From NCBI GenBank assembly GCA_947492575.1, contig CANLNK010000008.1, positions 1-64,000 of the forward strand: a stretch of 64,000 nucleotides of DNA. The letters are read 5' to 3'. The stretch comes from an uncultured Thalassotalea sp. GTDB lineage: Bacteria; Pseudomonadota; Gammaproteobacteria; Enterobacterales; Alteromonadaceae. Below, piece after piece: positions 55,432 through 63,976 of this stretch. The first letter of the stretch is position 1. Every line of letters begins with the position of its first letter. The translations under genes were made by a program, and so were the position numbers. The notes beneath the pieces were generated by a model that ran no database searches, had not been told where the DNA came from, and worked only from the letters and a program-made list of their open reading frames with translations.

Positions 55432-56766
55432 TTAATAGTTAAAGCTTAACCGCATTGCTGGACTGTTAGTATCAATCAACTGGCTACCATCGAAGACTTG
55501 CTGACCGTTAACCCACGTTCCCATGATTTTATGCGAAAATTGATGACCATCAAATGGTGTCCAACGGCAGTGGTAACGGGTCGTTTCGTTGCTCGACAGG
55601 GTCGTTTGCTTCGGGTCAATTAGCACTAGATCTGCAAAGTAGCCTTCACGAAGATAGCCGCGTTCGTTTATTTTATAGCGAATAGCAGGGTTGTGCGCCG
55701 TTTTCTCGACAACTTGCTCAATGCTCATGCGTTCTGCACTGACGTGATCAAGCAAAGTTAACAGAGCGCTTTCAACGAGTGGCAAACCTGCGGGGGCTTT
55801 GGCAAATTCTACATTTTTTTCAGCGAGTGTATGTGGCGCGTGGTCAGTGGCAATAATATCAATTTGACCAGTATGAAGCGCATTAATTAGTGCGTCTCTA
55901 TCCTGACGAGATTTAATCGCAGGGTTACACTTAATTAGGTTGCCTTTAGCTGCATAATCTTCGTCACAGTACCACAAGTGGTGAACACAAGCTTCCGCCG
56001 TAATGTGCTTATCGGCAATATTACCAGCCGTAAATAAAGACAATTCTTTTTCGGTAGTTATATGTAGCACGTGTAGTTGGCTACCGTATTTCTTCGCTAA
56101 GCCCACAGCATATGATGAAGAGGCATAACAGGCTTCAACATCACGTAATACAGGGTGATCGAAAATTGTAAGCTCCGGCTTTTGTGCTAATACTCTTGCT
56201 TGGTTTTCTGCGATGATAGGGCTGCTCTCGCAATGGGTGACAATCAGCGTTGGGCTTTGCTCGAAAATATTATCTAGCGCTTGTGGATGTTCAACAAGTA
56301 AGTCACCCGTTGATGCCCCCATAAACACTTTAACACCACAGTGTTTTGCTGGATCTAGTGCTTTTATTTGATCTAAGTTTGCTTCCGTTGCACCTAAATA
56401 GAATGAGTAGTTGGCTAACGATGTTTGCTGCGCGATACCAAATTTTGCTTCAAGTGCGTCAATGGTCGTTGTCGCTGGACTAACGTTTGGCATCTCCATG
56501 TAACTTGTAATGCCACCAGCCACAGCCGCTCGTGATTCACTCGCTATTGTGCCTTTATGCGTTAGGCCAGGTTCGCGAAAATGCACTTGGTCGTCAATCA
56601 TGCCCGGTAGTAATAACAAACCACTTGCATCAATAACGTTATCACCACCTTGTTCTGTGATTTGTGGCGCAATCTTATCGATACGTTGATTGACAATTCG
56701 AACGTCAGCGACGGTTTGTTTACCTTCGTTGACCATAGTTGCTTGTTTGAAAACTGTAGCAGTCAT
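55432..56766 (-). CDS. dihydroorotase (variant with QxH metal site)
   Basis: A 444-residue amidohydrolase of the class I dihydroorotase family, converting carbamoyl-aspartate to dihydroorotate in pyrimidine synthesis. The usual metal motif DxHxH is PGMIDDQVHFREPG: Gln60 stands where the first His belongs, with His62 kept. Lys146 (GVKVFMG, the carbamylated Lys), His178, His235 and Asp308 (ATDHAPH) are present. In Zur regulons a second dihydroorotase often backs up zinc-dependent PyrC; the altered site fits such a role. Followed by the COG0523 GTPase gene. Confidence 0.88.
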   Translation of the reverse strand: MTATVFKQATMVNEGKQTVADVRIVNQRIDKIAPQITEQGGDNVIDASGLLLLPGMIDDQVHFREPGLTHKGTIASESRAAVAGGITSYMEMPNVSPATTTIDALEAKFGIAQQTSLANYSFYLGATEANLDQIKALDPAKHCGVKVFMGASTGDLLVEHPQALDNIFEQSPTLIVTHCESSPIIAENQARVLAQKPELTIFDHPVLRDVEACYASSSYAVGLAKKYGSQLHVLHITTEKELSLFTAGNIADKHITAEACVHHLWYCDEDYAAKGNLIKCNPAIKSRQDRDALINALHTGQIDIIATDHAPHTLAEKNVEFAKAPAGLPLVESALLTLLDHVSAERMSIEQVVEKTAHNPAIRYKINERGYLREGYFADLVLIDPKQTTLSSNETTRYHCRWTPFDGHQFSHKIMGTWVNGQQVFDGSQLIDTNSPAMRLSFNY

Positions 56767-56939
56767 GAAATCATCCTAGTGTTTAAAGAGTTAATAAGTT
56801 GGTGCAGCTGCGCGTAAAACTGTCAGTCGCTTGATAAGTGCTGCACTTTGCTTGAAAAAAGAATTTTTGCTCGTTGCCAATGACTTGATTTGCCCAGCGT
56901 ATGTACATCAGAACATAGTCGCTAAGCTGAACAAATACG

Positions 56940-57386
56940 CTAGGCGCACTGATGGCAGATACAGTTGAGCTCTATCTGTGGCTTAGCTAATTGGTAGCCT
57001 GTTTGCTCTAAATTTTTAGTCAGCTCTGTGATTTGAGAAAGCTGTCTGGGTAACTCATCGACGCGTTGGCATTTCTCACAAAACAAGAAATGCGGTAGGT
57101 CGTCATGCTCGCATCCAATGTGCGCGCACGCCACATATTTGTTGGCGATATTAACTTTGTGAGCAAGGTTTACTGACTCTAAAAAATCGAGAATACGGTA
57201 TGCTGACATTGGCGCTAATGTCTTTTGGTAGCGCTCTTCATAAACAGCGATAAGGTCGTAAGCAGAAATGGCTTTTTCGTGCTCTAGTAAAATGGCGAGC
57301 ACTTGTTTACGTTTGTCGGTTAAACGTGCGTCTTGCTTTTTACAGACTTGTTCTGCTTTTTCGAGAATGTGGTTTAAGTCGCTCAT
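56940..57386 (-). CDS. zur: zinc uptake regulator Zur (Fur family)
   Basis: A 148-residue Fur-family repressor that binds DNA when loaded with zinc. Zinc sites are visible as HDDLPHFLFCEKC (His94, His99, Cys103, Cys106) and the C-terminal CICHQC (including Cys144 and Cys147). The DNA-binding helix lies around residues 56-69 (TLAPMSAYRILDFL). No ribosome binding site precedes ATG 57386; a 9-bp x 6 array starts 15 bp upstream. Upstream in the same direction lie DUF2796 and DUF1826 genes, with zur as third gene. Autoregulation through the Zur boxes at 58903 and 59033 is likely. Confidence 0.95.
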   Translation of the reverse strand: MSDLNHILEKAEQVCKKQDARLTDKRKQVLAILLEHEKAISAYDLIAVYEERYQKTLAPMSAYRILDFLESVNLAHKVNIANKYVACAHIGCEHDDLPHFLFCEKCQRVDELPRQLSQITELTKNLEQTGYQLAKPQIELNCICHQCA

Positions 57387-57400
57387 TATTTATTATTTTG

Positions 57401-57454
57401 TATTGGCTGTATTGGCTGTATTGGCTGTATTGGCTGTATTAGCTGTATTAGCTG
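57401..57454. repeat. 9-bp x 6 tandem array upstream of zur
   Basis: TATTGGCTG occurs four times without interruption (57401-57436), followed by two TATTAGCTG (57437-57454). It fills most of the 91-bp gap between the DUF2796 stop and the zur start. Copy number is likely variable between strains because the four first units are identical. On the zur strand the unit reads CAGCCAATA. Confidence 0.95.
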
Positions 57455-57477
57455 TATTTTGATTAGTGCGTTTTTTA

Positions 57478-58155
<678 letters not shown>

Positions 58156-58157
58156 TT

Positions 58158-58865
58158 CTAGTCAATAAAATCTAACGTAAGGAGAAGACGTTGCTCGTTT
58201 GCGGCAACACCTGGAGAGCGGTGCACTAGGCCTTTATTTTCATTGTTGTACCAAGACTCGCCTTTTAACAGGGCAACATCACCAACAGATAATTGCTGAA
58301 TGTTATTTGGTGAATCGTAAATACCGGATTTATCGTCAGGCAACCCGGCACTGCCCGCACCTAACTTGGTGCGATCTACATGCTCGTTTTCGAGCCATTG
58401 GGTGCAAACGCCAGATAGCGTTGTGACAAGTCGGCATGGCACTCTATCAACATGAAATTTGGGGCACATGGCTCTATCTAGTCGAGCCAACCGTAAGCCG
58501 ATCCGCTTTAATTCAAACAAGGTGCAGAACATATCCACCAAAAGAGCTATTTGTTGACAGACTAAGTGCCGTGATGCCATTGATGCAGAATGCTCAGCTA
58601 ACGCTTGGTAGGCATTTTCTGGTGTGACAGTAGCCACTATATTGAGGCGATCGTTCTCTTCTAGCAATTCATCAACTTCTTGTCTAAGTTCCTCAGACAA
58701 TTGACTTTGCCAAACGGCTAGGTTTGTTGCTTCGTCGTAGATGCTGCCAAGGACTTCGATAGAAGGTGAAAAAATCGCATTTTTGCTTGCAAAAGGCGGT
58801 GTGCTCGCAGAATTCATACTGGCTGATTGCTTCGAAGAGCACTGAGAATAGGCGTGTTCTGTCAT
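58158..58865 (-). CDS. DUF1826 family protein, possible Fe(II)/2OG oxygenase
   Basis: A 235-residue soluble protein of the DUF1826 family, recurrent in zinc-limitation clusters. What stands out is FHVDRVPCRL (His138, Asp140), GDVALLKGESW, GLVHRSPG (His215) and RLLLTLDF (Arg226): an HxD...H...R spacing like that of iron/2-oxoglutarate dioxygenases, with the Arg 11 residues after the distal His. Function is inference only. It is first in the series DUF1826-DUF2796-zur, and two candidate Zur boxes lie upstream. Confidence 0.85.
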   Translation of the reverse strand: MTEHAYSQCSSKQSASMNSASTPPFASKNAIFSPSIEVLGSIYDEATNLAVWQSQLSEELRQEVDELLEENDRLNIVATVTPENAYQALAEHSASMASRHLVCQQIALLVDMFCTLFELKRIGLRLARLDRAMCPKFHVDRVPCRLVTTLSGVCTQWLENEHVDRTKLGAGSAGLPDDKSGIYDSPNNIQQLSVGDVALLKGESWYNNENKGLVHRSPGVAANEQRLLLTLDFID

Positions 58866-58902
58866 AGACCTGTAGTACTTACCATTTTATGTGGGCTTTT
58901 AC

Positions 58903-58915
58903 GTTATTTTATAAC
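58903..58915. promoter_or_regulatory. candidate Zur box A, upstream of DUF1826
   Basis: GTTATTTTATAAC is a perfect match to the dyad GTTAT-N3-ATAAC of gammaproteobacterial Zur operators, with symmetric C/G flanks that extend the dyad to ACGTTAT-N3-ATAACGT. It lies 38 bp before the DUF1826 start codon, in the promoter zone. Confidence 0.75.
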
Positions 58916-59032
58916 GTTACATAACTTGCCGTGCACATGATCACATGGAGATATCTTTCAGCTGTTGCTAACTTTAAGAGCTGATAGCTGGGTATGAAAA
59001 TCAAGTTTTTGTGCCGCAGGAATATGATAATG

Positions 59033-59045
59033 TTATATAGTAACA
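59033..59045. promoter_or_regulatory. candidate Zur box B, upstream of DUF1826
   Basis: GTTATATAGTAAC lies inside AATGTTA-N5-TAACATT (59029-59047), a 7-bp perfect dyad. It resembles the consensus AATGTTATANTATAACATT with few changes. It is 130 bp upstream of box A and 292 bp before the D-2-hydroxyacid dehydrogenase gene on the other side. Confidence 0.75.
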
Positions 59046-59140
59046 TTTGTAAAGCGGCGTTTTGAAAACGAAGCGCTTAAAGTTAGGCGAAAATCAAGGA
59101 AGTTGTTGAGATTAGTGTTGTTCTTGCGCCTTATATCAAA

Positions 59141-59188
59141 CCCTTCTTTGAGCCTTTTCTTGGGCTTTTAATTGTGCTTTTTATTGTG
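59141..59188. repeat. 12-bp degenerate tandem repeat
   Basis: CCCTTCTTTGAG, CCTTTTCTTGGG, CTTTTAATTGTG and CTTTTTATTGTG are four adjacent 12-bp units in the intergenic gap between the Zur boxes and the dehydrogenase gene. Confidence 0.65.
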
Positions 59189-59336
59189 GTCGCTGGGGAG
59201 TAAGCGGTTAACCGTAACTTTGGTTTTGTTTTGAAAGTTAATCGCGTATTCTATGAGCCTCATTAGTCAGTTCAGTTTTTGGCGTCGTACCGAAAACTCC
59301 ATGAACACGCAAATAAGAGCTAAATAAGACAAAACA

Positions 59337-60275
59337 ATGAAAGCTGTATTTCTCGACGCAAAAACCTTTAGCGAACAAGTTGACTTGGATGCGATTAAAT
59401 CACAGGTAAAAGAGTTGGTCGTTTACCCTGTAACAGCGCCAGAAGAGATTGTAGAGCGTGCCTTCGATGCAGATGTCATTATCACCAACAAAGTTGTGAT
59501 TGATGCAGATGTTATTAAACAGCTACCTAATTTGTCGCTTATTTGTGTGGCAGCGACGGGGGTTAACAACATTGATTTAGACGCTGCGAAAGAAGCGAAT
59601 ATCGTGGTGAAAAACGTGTCGGGCTATGCAGAATATACGCTTGCTCAGTATGTGTTCTCTCAGATTTTGGCCCATTATTCAGATATTCCACACCACAACG
59701 AATTTGCGCAAGCGGCTACTTGGCCTCAATCTGAAACCTTCTGTTTGCATAGTAAACCTATGTTTGAGCTTAAAGAAAAAACACTCGGATTAGTGGGGTA
59801 TGGCGTACTGGCAAAAGCTGTTGAACGCATTGCGTTGGCCTTTGGTATGCAGGTAGTGATTGCTGATCGCAAAGGCACGACTAAGTTGCGTGATGGTAGG
59901 CAACCGTTTGAAGCGGTCATGAAAAACAGTGATATTATCAGTTTGCACTGTCCGTTGACGGCAGAAACGGAGCATCTCATTGATGCTCATGCATTATCGT
60001 TAATGAAGCCAACTGCTATGCTAATCAATACCGCGCGTGGTGCAGTCGTAAATAGCCTTGATTTGAAACAGGCGCTTGAAAATAACCAAATTGCGCTGGC
60101 TGTACTCGATGTGCTAGAACAAGAACCACCTCCGGCAGATCATCCGCTTTTACAAGCACCGATGAAAAACCTAAAAATTACCGGCCACATTGCGTGGGCA
60201 ACAATGGAAGCACAGCAGCGCTTGCTGACCATGTTGGCGGGTAACATCAAAGCATTCAAAGAGGCTTCACGTTAA
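59337..60275 (+). CDS. D-2-hydroxyacid dehydrogenase (glycerate dehydrogenase-like)
   Basis: A 312-residue NAD(P)-dependent reductase of the D-isomer hydroxyacid family. The catalytic trio is Arg234 (INTARGAVVN), Glu263 (VLEQEPPP) and His284 (TGHIAWAT). The nucleotide loop is VGYGVLAKAVER: Gly154, Gly156, then Ala159 where the third Gly is usual. Most similar in layout to hydroxypyruvate/glycerate dehydrogenases. Start ATG 59337 has no strong ribosome binding site. It is divergent from the Zur-regulated series, but I see no reason to place it in that regulon. Confidence 0.9.
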   Translation: MKAVFLDAKTFSEQVDLDAIKSQVKELVVYPVTAPEEIVERAFDADVIITNKVVIDADVIKQLPNLSLICVAATGVNNIDLDAAKEANIVVKNVSGYAEYTLAQYVFSQILAHYSDIPHHNEFAQAATWPQSETFCLHSKPMFELKEKTLGLVGYGVLAKAVERIALAFGMQVVIADRKGTTKLRDGRQPFEAVMKNSDIISLHCPLTAETEHLIDAHALSLMKPTAMLINTARGAVVNSLDLKQALENNQIALAVLDVLEQEPPPADHPLLQAPMKNLKITGHIAWATMEAQQRLLTMLAGNIKAFKEASR

Positions 60276-60346
60276 CGCTTGGTTTTGGCTACAGGCTGTA
60301 ACGCTTAAGGTAAGGATTTAGGTTGTGAATCGCTGGGCGACAAGCG

Positions 60347-61240
60347 CTACAAATTCCAGTCGGCGTTGCATAGCTTGTCGATAAACCACTCGAACGCCTT
60401 ACCTTCTTGATCTTTGTTCCATGCAATGAAGAGGTCTTGATTCGGTCTTGGCAGCGAACAAGCTTTTTGAACTAACTCTCCGCTATCTAGGTAGGGCTGT
60501 GCTAAATGCAGTGGTGAGAAGCCTACGCCAATGCCCAGCTTTTGTAGCATCAACTTTTCTTCCATATTGCTCACTCGCAACACCTGTTTACTGGCAAATA
60601 AGCCTGAATCCCGCGTAGGTAAAAATTGGGAACTGTCGGCGACCACAACGGATGGAAACTCCCGTAGGTGTTCAGCGCCAATAGTGCCTTCTAGCGCGGC
60701 AAGCGGATGATGGGGTGGCACAGCGAAGATAAATGTCAGTTCAGCAAATTTGTGTGTATGAAACATGCCTTTGGGTAACTCACCTGATGCTCCTATAACA
60801 ACATCGGTTCGACGGCTATGCAAGGCATCCCAACCACCAGCGAGCGCCTCAACACTTAACGACACGTCAACACTTTGCGGTAGCTGTGTAAATTCAGAAA
60901 GAATAGCCAAAAGAGTATCTGGCGGGATAATGGTGTCTCTGGCGATTCTCAATTGTTTTTCCCAACCAGACTCTAATTGCGCAACCGCATCTACCATTTT
61001 ATGGGTGGCAAGCAAGATTTCTCGCCCGTGTTGAAGCACCAATTTTCCTGCTGGGGTTAATACTGCTCTTTGTTTGGAACGGTCGAACAATGGTGTGCCA
61101 ATTTCATCTTCAAGCTTTTTGATGGTGTAGGTTAAGGCTGATGGCACTTTGTACAAAGATTGTGCTGCAGCGGCGAAGCTTCCTTTACGTTCAATAGCGT
61201 CAAGTGCGGCTAATGCATCCATATTTATTGCTGTGTTCAT
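60347..61240 (-). CDS. LysR family regulator (YhaJ-like)
   Basis: A 297-residue LTTR. The DNA-binding domain reads ALDAIERKGSFAAAAQSLYKVPSALTYTIKKLEDEIG, very similar in layout to E. coli YhaJ. The C-terminal effector domain follows. It is divergent from doxX-pirin-yqjG-like genes, and a palindrome (61286-61300) lies between. In E. coli YhaJ regulates yqjF and yhaK, so control of the neighbouring set is a reasonable inference. Confidence 0.9.
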   Translation of the reverse strand: MNTAINMDALAALDAIERKGSFAAAAQSLYKVPSALTYTIKKLEDEIGTPLFDRSKQRAVLTPAGKLVLQHGREILLATHKMVDAVAQLESGWEKQLRIARDTIIPPDTLLAILSEFTQLPQSVDVSLSVEALAGGWDALHSRRTDVVIGASGELPKGMFHTHKFAELTFIFAVPPHHPLAALEGTIGAEHLREFPSVVVADSSQFLPTRDSGLFASKQVLRVSNMEEKLMLQKLGIGVGFSPLHLAQPYLDSGELVQKACSLPRPNQDLFIAWNKDQEGKAFEWFIDKLCNADWNL

Positions 61241-61285
61241 CTGAAGGGTTCGTTTTTACTCATAAAAATCTTTGTTTTATTTTAG

Positions 61286-61300
61286 TTCAAAAAATTTGAA
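61286..61300. promoter_or_regulatory. palindrome between the LysR and DoxX genes
   Basis: TTCAAA-AAA-TTTGAA is a perfect 6-bp dyad with 3-nt spacer, 46 bp upstream of the LysR start codon and about 195 bp before DoxX. Candidate LysR binding site with T-rich flanks. Confidence 0.5.
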
Positions 61301-61494
61301 TTGAAAGGTGAAAATGTTCCGGTTTTTTATTCTTTCTAGCCTATCTATACTGCATTTCATCAAGTGAGAGGCAACTACTTAAATTCTTACTTGAATAACC
61401 TTCACTTTAATGAGTTTTACCTAGGTGGGTTATAGCAAAGAGAGAGTTCAAGAGTTCGTTATTAAACAGTTTAAAAATATTGAGGATTAAAACG

Positions 61495-61974
61495 ATGAAA
61501 GCATTATTGAAAAAATTAACACAAAGCGACGCAGGGTTTGCACCATTAGCATTACGTGTTCCAGTAGGCATTATTTTTATGGCTCATGGTGCACAGAAGT
61601 TGTTTGGCTGGTTTGGCGGTTACGGTTTAGAAGGTACAGGCGGCTGGATGGAATCAATTGGCTTAGCACCAGGTTTCTTAATGGCATTGCTTGCCGGTAG
61701 CGCAGAATTCTTTGGCGGCTTATTCATTTTACTTGGTTTACTAACACGTCCAGCAGCTATTGCACTTTCATTCACTATGGTTGTTGCGATATTCAGCGTG
61801 CACTTCGCAAACGGTTTATTTATGTCGAACAACGGCTATGAGTTTGGCTTAGCACTACTTGCAGCAAGTGTATCATTGGCTTTCTCTGGCGCAGGTAAAA
61901 TTGCGTTGGATAACGCGATTTTTACTGCTTTAAATGGCCAAGCTGGCACATCACAAGAAGAGAAGTTGGCATAG
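61495..61974 (+). CDS. DoxX family membrane protein (YqjF-like)
   Basis: A 159-residue membrane protein with four helices. GIIFMAHGAQKLFGWFGGYG is the family signature, followed by a Gly-rich loop (GLEGTGGWMES) and SAEFFGGLFILLGLLTRPAA. DoxX proteins are linked to thiol/quinone redox and detoxification. ATG 61495 has TTGAGGA upstream; the TTG at 61480 lies in that same stretch. It ends 40 bp before the pirin gene and is probably co-transcribed with it and the yqjG-like gene. Confidence 0.9.
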   Translation: MKALLKKLTQSDAGFAPLALRVPVGIIFMAHGAQKLFGWFGGYGLEGTGGWMESIGLAPGFLMALLAGSAEFFGGLFILLGLLTRPAAIALSFTMVVAIFSVHFANGLFMSNNGYEFGLALLAASVSLAFSGAGKIALDNAIFTALNGQAGTSQEEKLA

Positions 61975-62014
61975 CGCCAACTTCCTGAATCCATTCAACG
62001 ATACGAGAAATACT

Positions 62015-62707
62015 ATGATTACGTTAAGAAAAGCAAATGACAGAGGACGCGCAAACTTTGGCTGGTTAGACAGCAAACACACGTTTTCTTTTGGCAGCTA
62101 CTACGACCCTCGTCATATGGGTTTCTCTAAGCTACGTGTTATCAACGACGATGTGGTTGCTGGCGGTAAAGGTTTCGACACGCACGGCCATCGTGACATG
62201 GAGATTATCAGTTACGTACTGGAAGGTAGCATTGAACACCAAGACAGTGCGGGTAATGTGCAAGTACTGCCAGCGGGCGAGTTTCAATTGATGTCGGCAG
62301 GTAAAGGTATTTTTCACAGTGAATACAATGCGAGAAAAAACAAACCACTACGTTTCTTGCAAATTTGGATAGAACCAAACGTGTTTGGCCAAAAGCCGGG
62401 CTACCAACAAAAAGCGTTCGGCAAAGCAGAAGGGCTAACCACGATTATTACGCCAACGGGTGAGAATGGTACGTTGCAAATTAAACAACAAGCCACATTG
62501 CATCAATTGATTCTTGCACCGGGCGACGAACTTACTTTTGAGCCAGATAGCGCCAAAGTCTACATTCATCAAGTTGAGGGCAAACTGCATGTTGACAACG
62601 TGCAACTTACCAGCGGCGACGGCGCAAAAATTAATGGCGAAAACAAACTGCTGCTAACTAACTCTGGCAGCAAGCAAGTAACAGCTTTGGTATTTGAACT
62701 ACCTTAA
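62015..62707 (+). CDS. pirin family protein (YhaK-like)
   Basis: A 230-residue bicupin. The metal ligands of the N-terminal cupin are His57, His59, His101 and Glu103 in FDTHGHRDMEI and GIFHSEYN. Pirin family members act as quercetin dioxygenase or redox-sensing cupins; YhaK is a redox-sensitive one. ATG 62015 follows GAGAAA. An earlier in-frame ATG at 61934 lies inside doxX and is unlikely. A 14-bp tandem repeat begins at its stop. Confidence 0.92.
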   Translation: MITLRKANDRGRANFGWLDSKHTFSFGSYYDPRHMGFSKLRVINDDVVAGGKGFDTHGHRDMEIISYVLEGSIEHQDSAGNVQVLPAGEFQLMSAGKGIFHSEYNARKNKPLRFLQIWIEPNVFGQKPGYQQKAFGKAEGLTTIITPTGENGTLQIKQQATLHQLILAPGDELTFEPDSAKVYIHQVEGKLHVDNVQLTSGDGAKINGENKLLLTNSGSKQVTALVFELP

Positions 62708-62757
62708 GCGAATGACCCTAAGCGAACCACCTTGAGCGAATTACTTTAGGCGACAGG
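62702..62757. repeat. 14-bp degenerate tandem repeat across the pirin stop
   Basis: CCTTAAGCGAATGA, CCCTAAGCGAACCA, CCTTGAGCGAATTA and CTTTAGGCGACAGG are four adjacent units. The pirin stop codon TAA is inside the first. Confidence 0.8.
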
Positions 62758-62858
62758 CTTAAGGGGCGTTTTCATACTTTTTAGATACATATTTTTTATT
62801 ACTGAAGCCGAGGGCGATGAAGTCTCTTCGGTTGATACAAAATTGAAAGAGGCACACC

Positions 62859-63836
62859 ATGGGATTATTAGTTGACGGCATTTGGCATGATAAGTGGTAC
62901 GACACAGCGGCGAGTAAAGGCAAGTTTCAGCGTGAAGAAGCGCAACTTCGCAACTGGGTAACGGCAGATGGTAGCGCAGGTCCAACAGGTAAAGCGGGCT
63001 TTAAAGCAGAATCTGGACGCTATCACCTTTATGTATCATTAGCTTGTCCGTGGGCGCATCGCACATTGATTTTTAGAGCCCTTAAGGGCTTAGAAGATCA
63101 CATTAGCGTGTCGGTAGTTAGCCCTGACATGCTAGCAAGCGGCTGGACCTTTGAGGCCGACAATCACAGCACTGGCGATAACTTATTTGGTAGTGAGTTT
63201 ATGCACCAAATATATACTCGTAACAATCCGAACTATTCTGGCCGCGTTACCGTACCTGTGCTTTGGGATAAGCAGCAAAATTGTATTGTAAGCAACGAGT
63301 CGTCTGAAATTATTCGCATGTTCAATTCGGCATTCAATGAGCTAACGGGCAATACTTTAGACTTTTATCCAGCGGAATTACGCAGTGAAATTGACGAAAT
63401 TAACGCTTTCGTTTACGACAATATTAACAATGGCGTTTACCGTTCGGGCTTTGCTACCACGCAAGAGGCGTATGAAGAAGCGTATCACAATTTATTTATT
63501 GCTCTTGATAAGGTTGAGGTAATACTTGCAGAAAATCGTTACTTAGCAGGCGACCAACTTACAGAAGCTGACTGGCGATTGTTCACCACACTTATTCGCT
63601 TTGATGCCGTATATTTTGGTCACTTCAAATGTAATAAGAAACAAATTGAAGATTATCCTAACATTGCCAACTATGTGCGTGAGCTTTACCAAGTAGAAAA
63701 TGTCGCGAGTACCGTTGATTTTTATCACATTAAACGCCATTACTACTTCAGTCACACGATGATTAACCCAACACAAGTGGTACCTGTTGGGCCTGACGTT
63801 GATTATTTATCTGCACATAACCGAGGCGCTAAGTAG
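62859..63836 (+). CDS. glutathionyl-hydroquinone reductase (YqjG-like)
   Basis: A 325-residue xi-class glutathione transferase that reduces glutathionyl-hydroquinones. The catalytic Cys63 lies in LACPWAHRTLIFRALKGLE. TVPVLWDKQ, NESSEIIRMFNSAF and the C-terminal helical domain with ADWRLFTTLIRFDAVYFGHFKCN are all family marks. In E. coli yqjG is next to yqjF; here the doxX and pirin genes precede it, which fits a quinone-stress unit. AGGCAC precedes ATG 62859 at a plausible distance. Confidence 0.94.
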   Translation: MGLLVDGIWHDKWYDTAASKGKFQREEAQLRNWVTADGSAGPTGKAGFKAESGRYHLYVSLACPWAHRTLIFRALKGLEDHISVSVVSPDMLASGWTFEADNHSTGDNLFGSEFMHQIYTRNNPNYSGRVTVPVLWDKQQNCIVSNESSEIIRMFNSAFNELTGNTLDFYPAELRSEIDEINAFVYDNINNGVYRSGFATTQEAYEEAYHNLFIALDKVEVILAENRYLAGDQLTEADWRLFTTLIRFDAVYFGHFKCNKKQIEDYPNIANYVRELYQVENVASTVDFYHIKRHYYFSHTMINPTQVVPVGPDVDYLSAHNRGAK

Positions 63837-63892
63837 AAGCGCTGACTCGAGGCGTTAAGCAAGGCGTTAAATAATTGATGGAACAAAATACG

Positions 63893-63939
63893 ATGCCGCT
63901 ATTCACGTTTACAACATGTATGTACGTGAATAGCGGCAT
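63893..63939. repeat. 16-bp perfect inverted repeat
   Basis: ATGCCGCTATTCACGT (63893-63908) pairs perfectly with ACGTGAATAGCGGCAT (63924-63939) around a 15-nt loop that itself holds ACATGT. It lies 57 bp after the yqjG-like stop. No T-tract follows on either strand, so it is not a standard terminator. Confidence 0.75.
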
Positions 63940-63976
63940 AAATGTGTAAGTAGAACTAGGGTGTTGTAACCCTGCC

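Noticed and set aside
57268-57462. Rightward frame ending in a VLA/AVL repeat
   Set aside because: The repeat is a translation of the 9-bp array on the wrong strand and the rest is antisense to zur.
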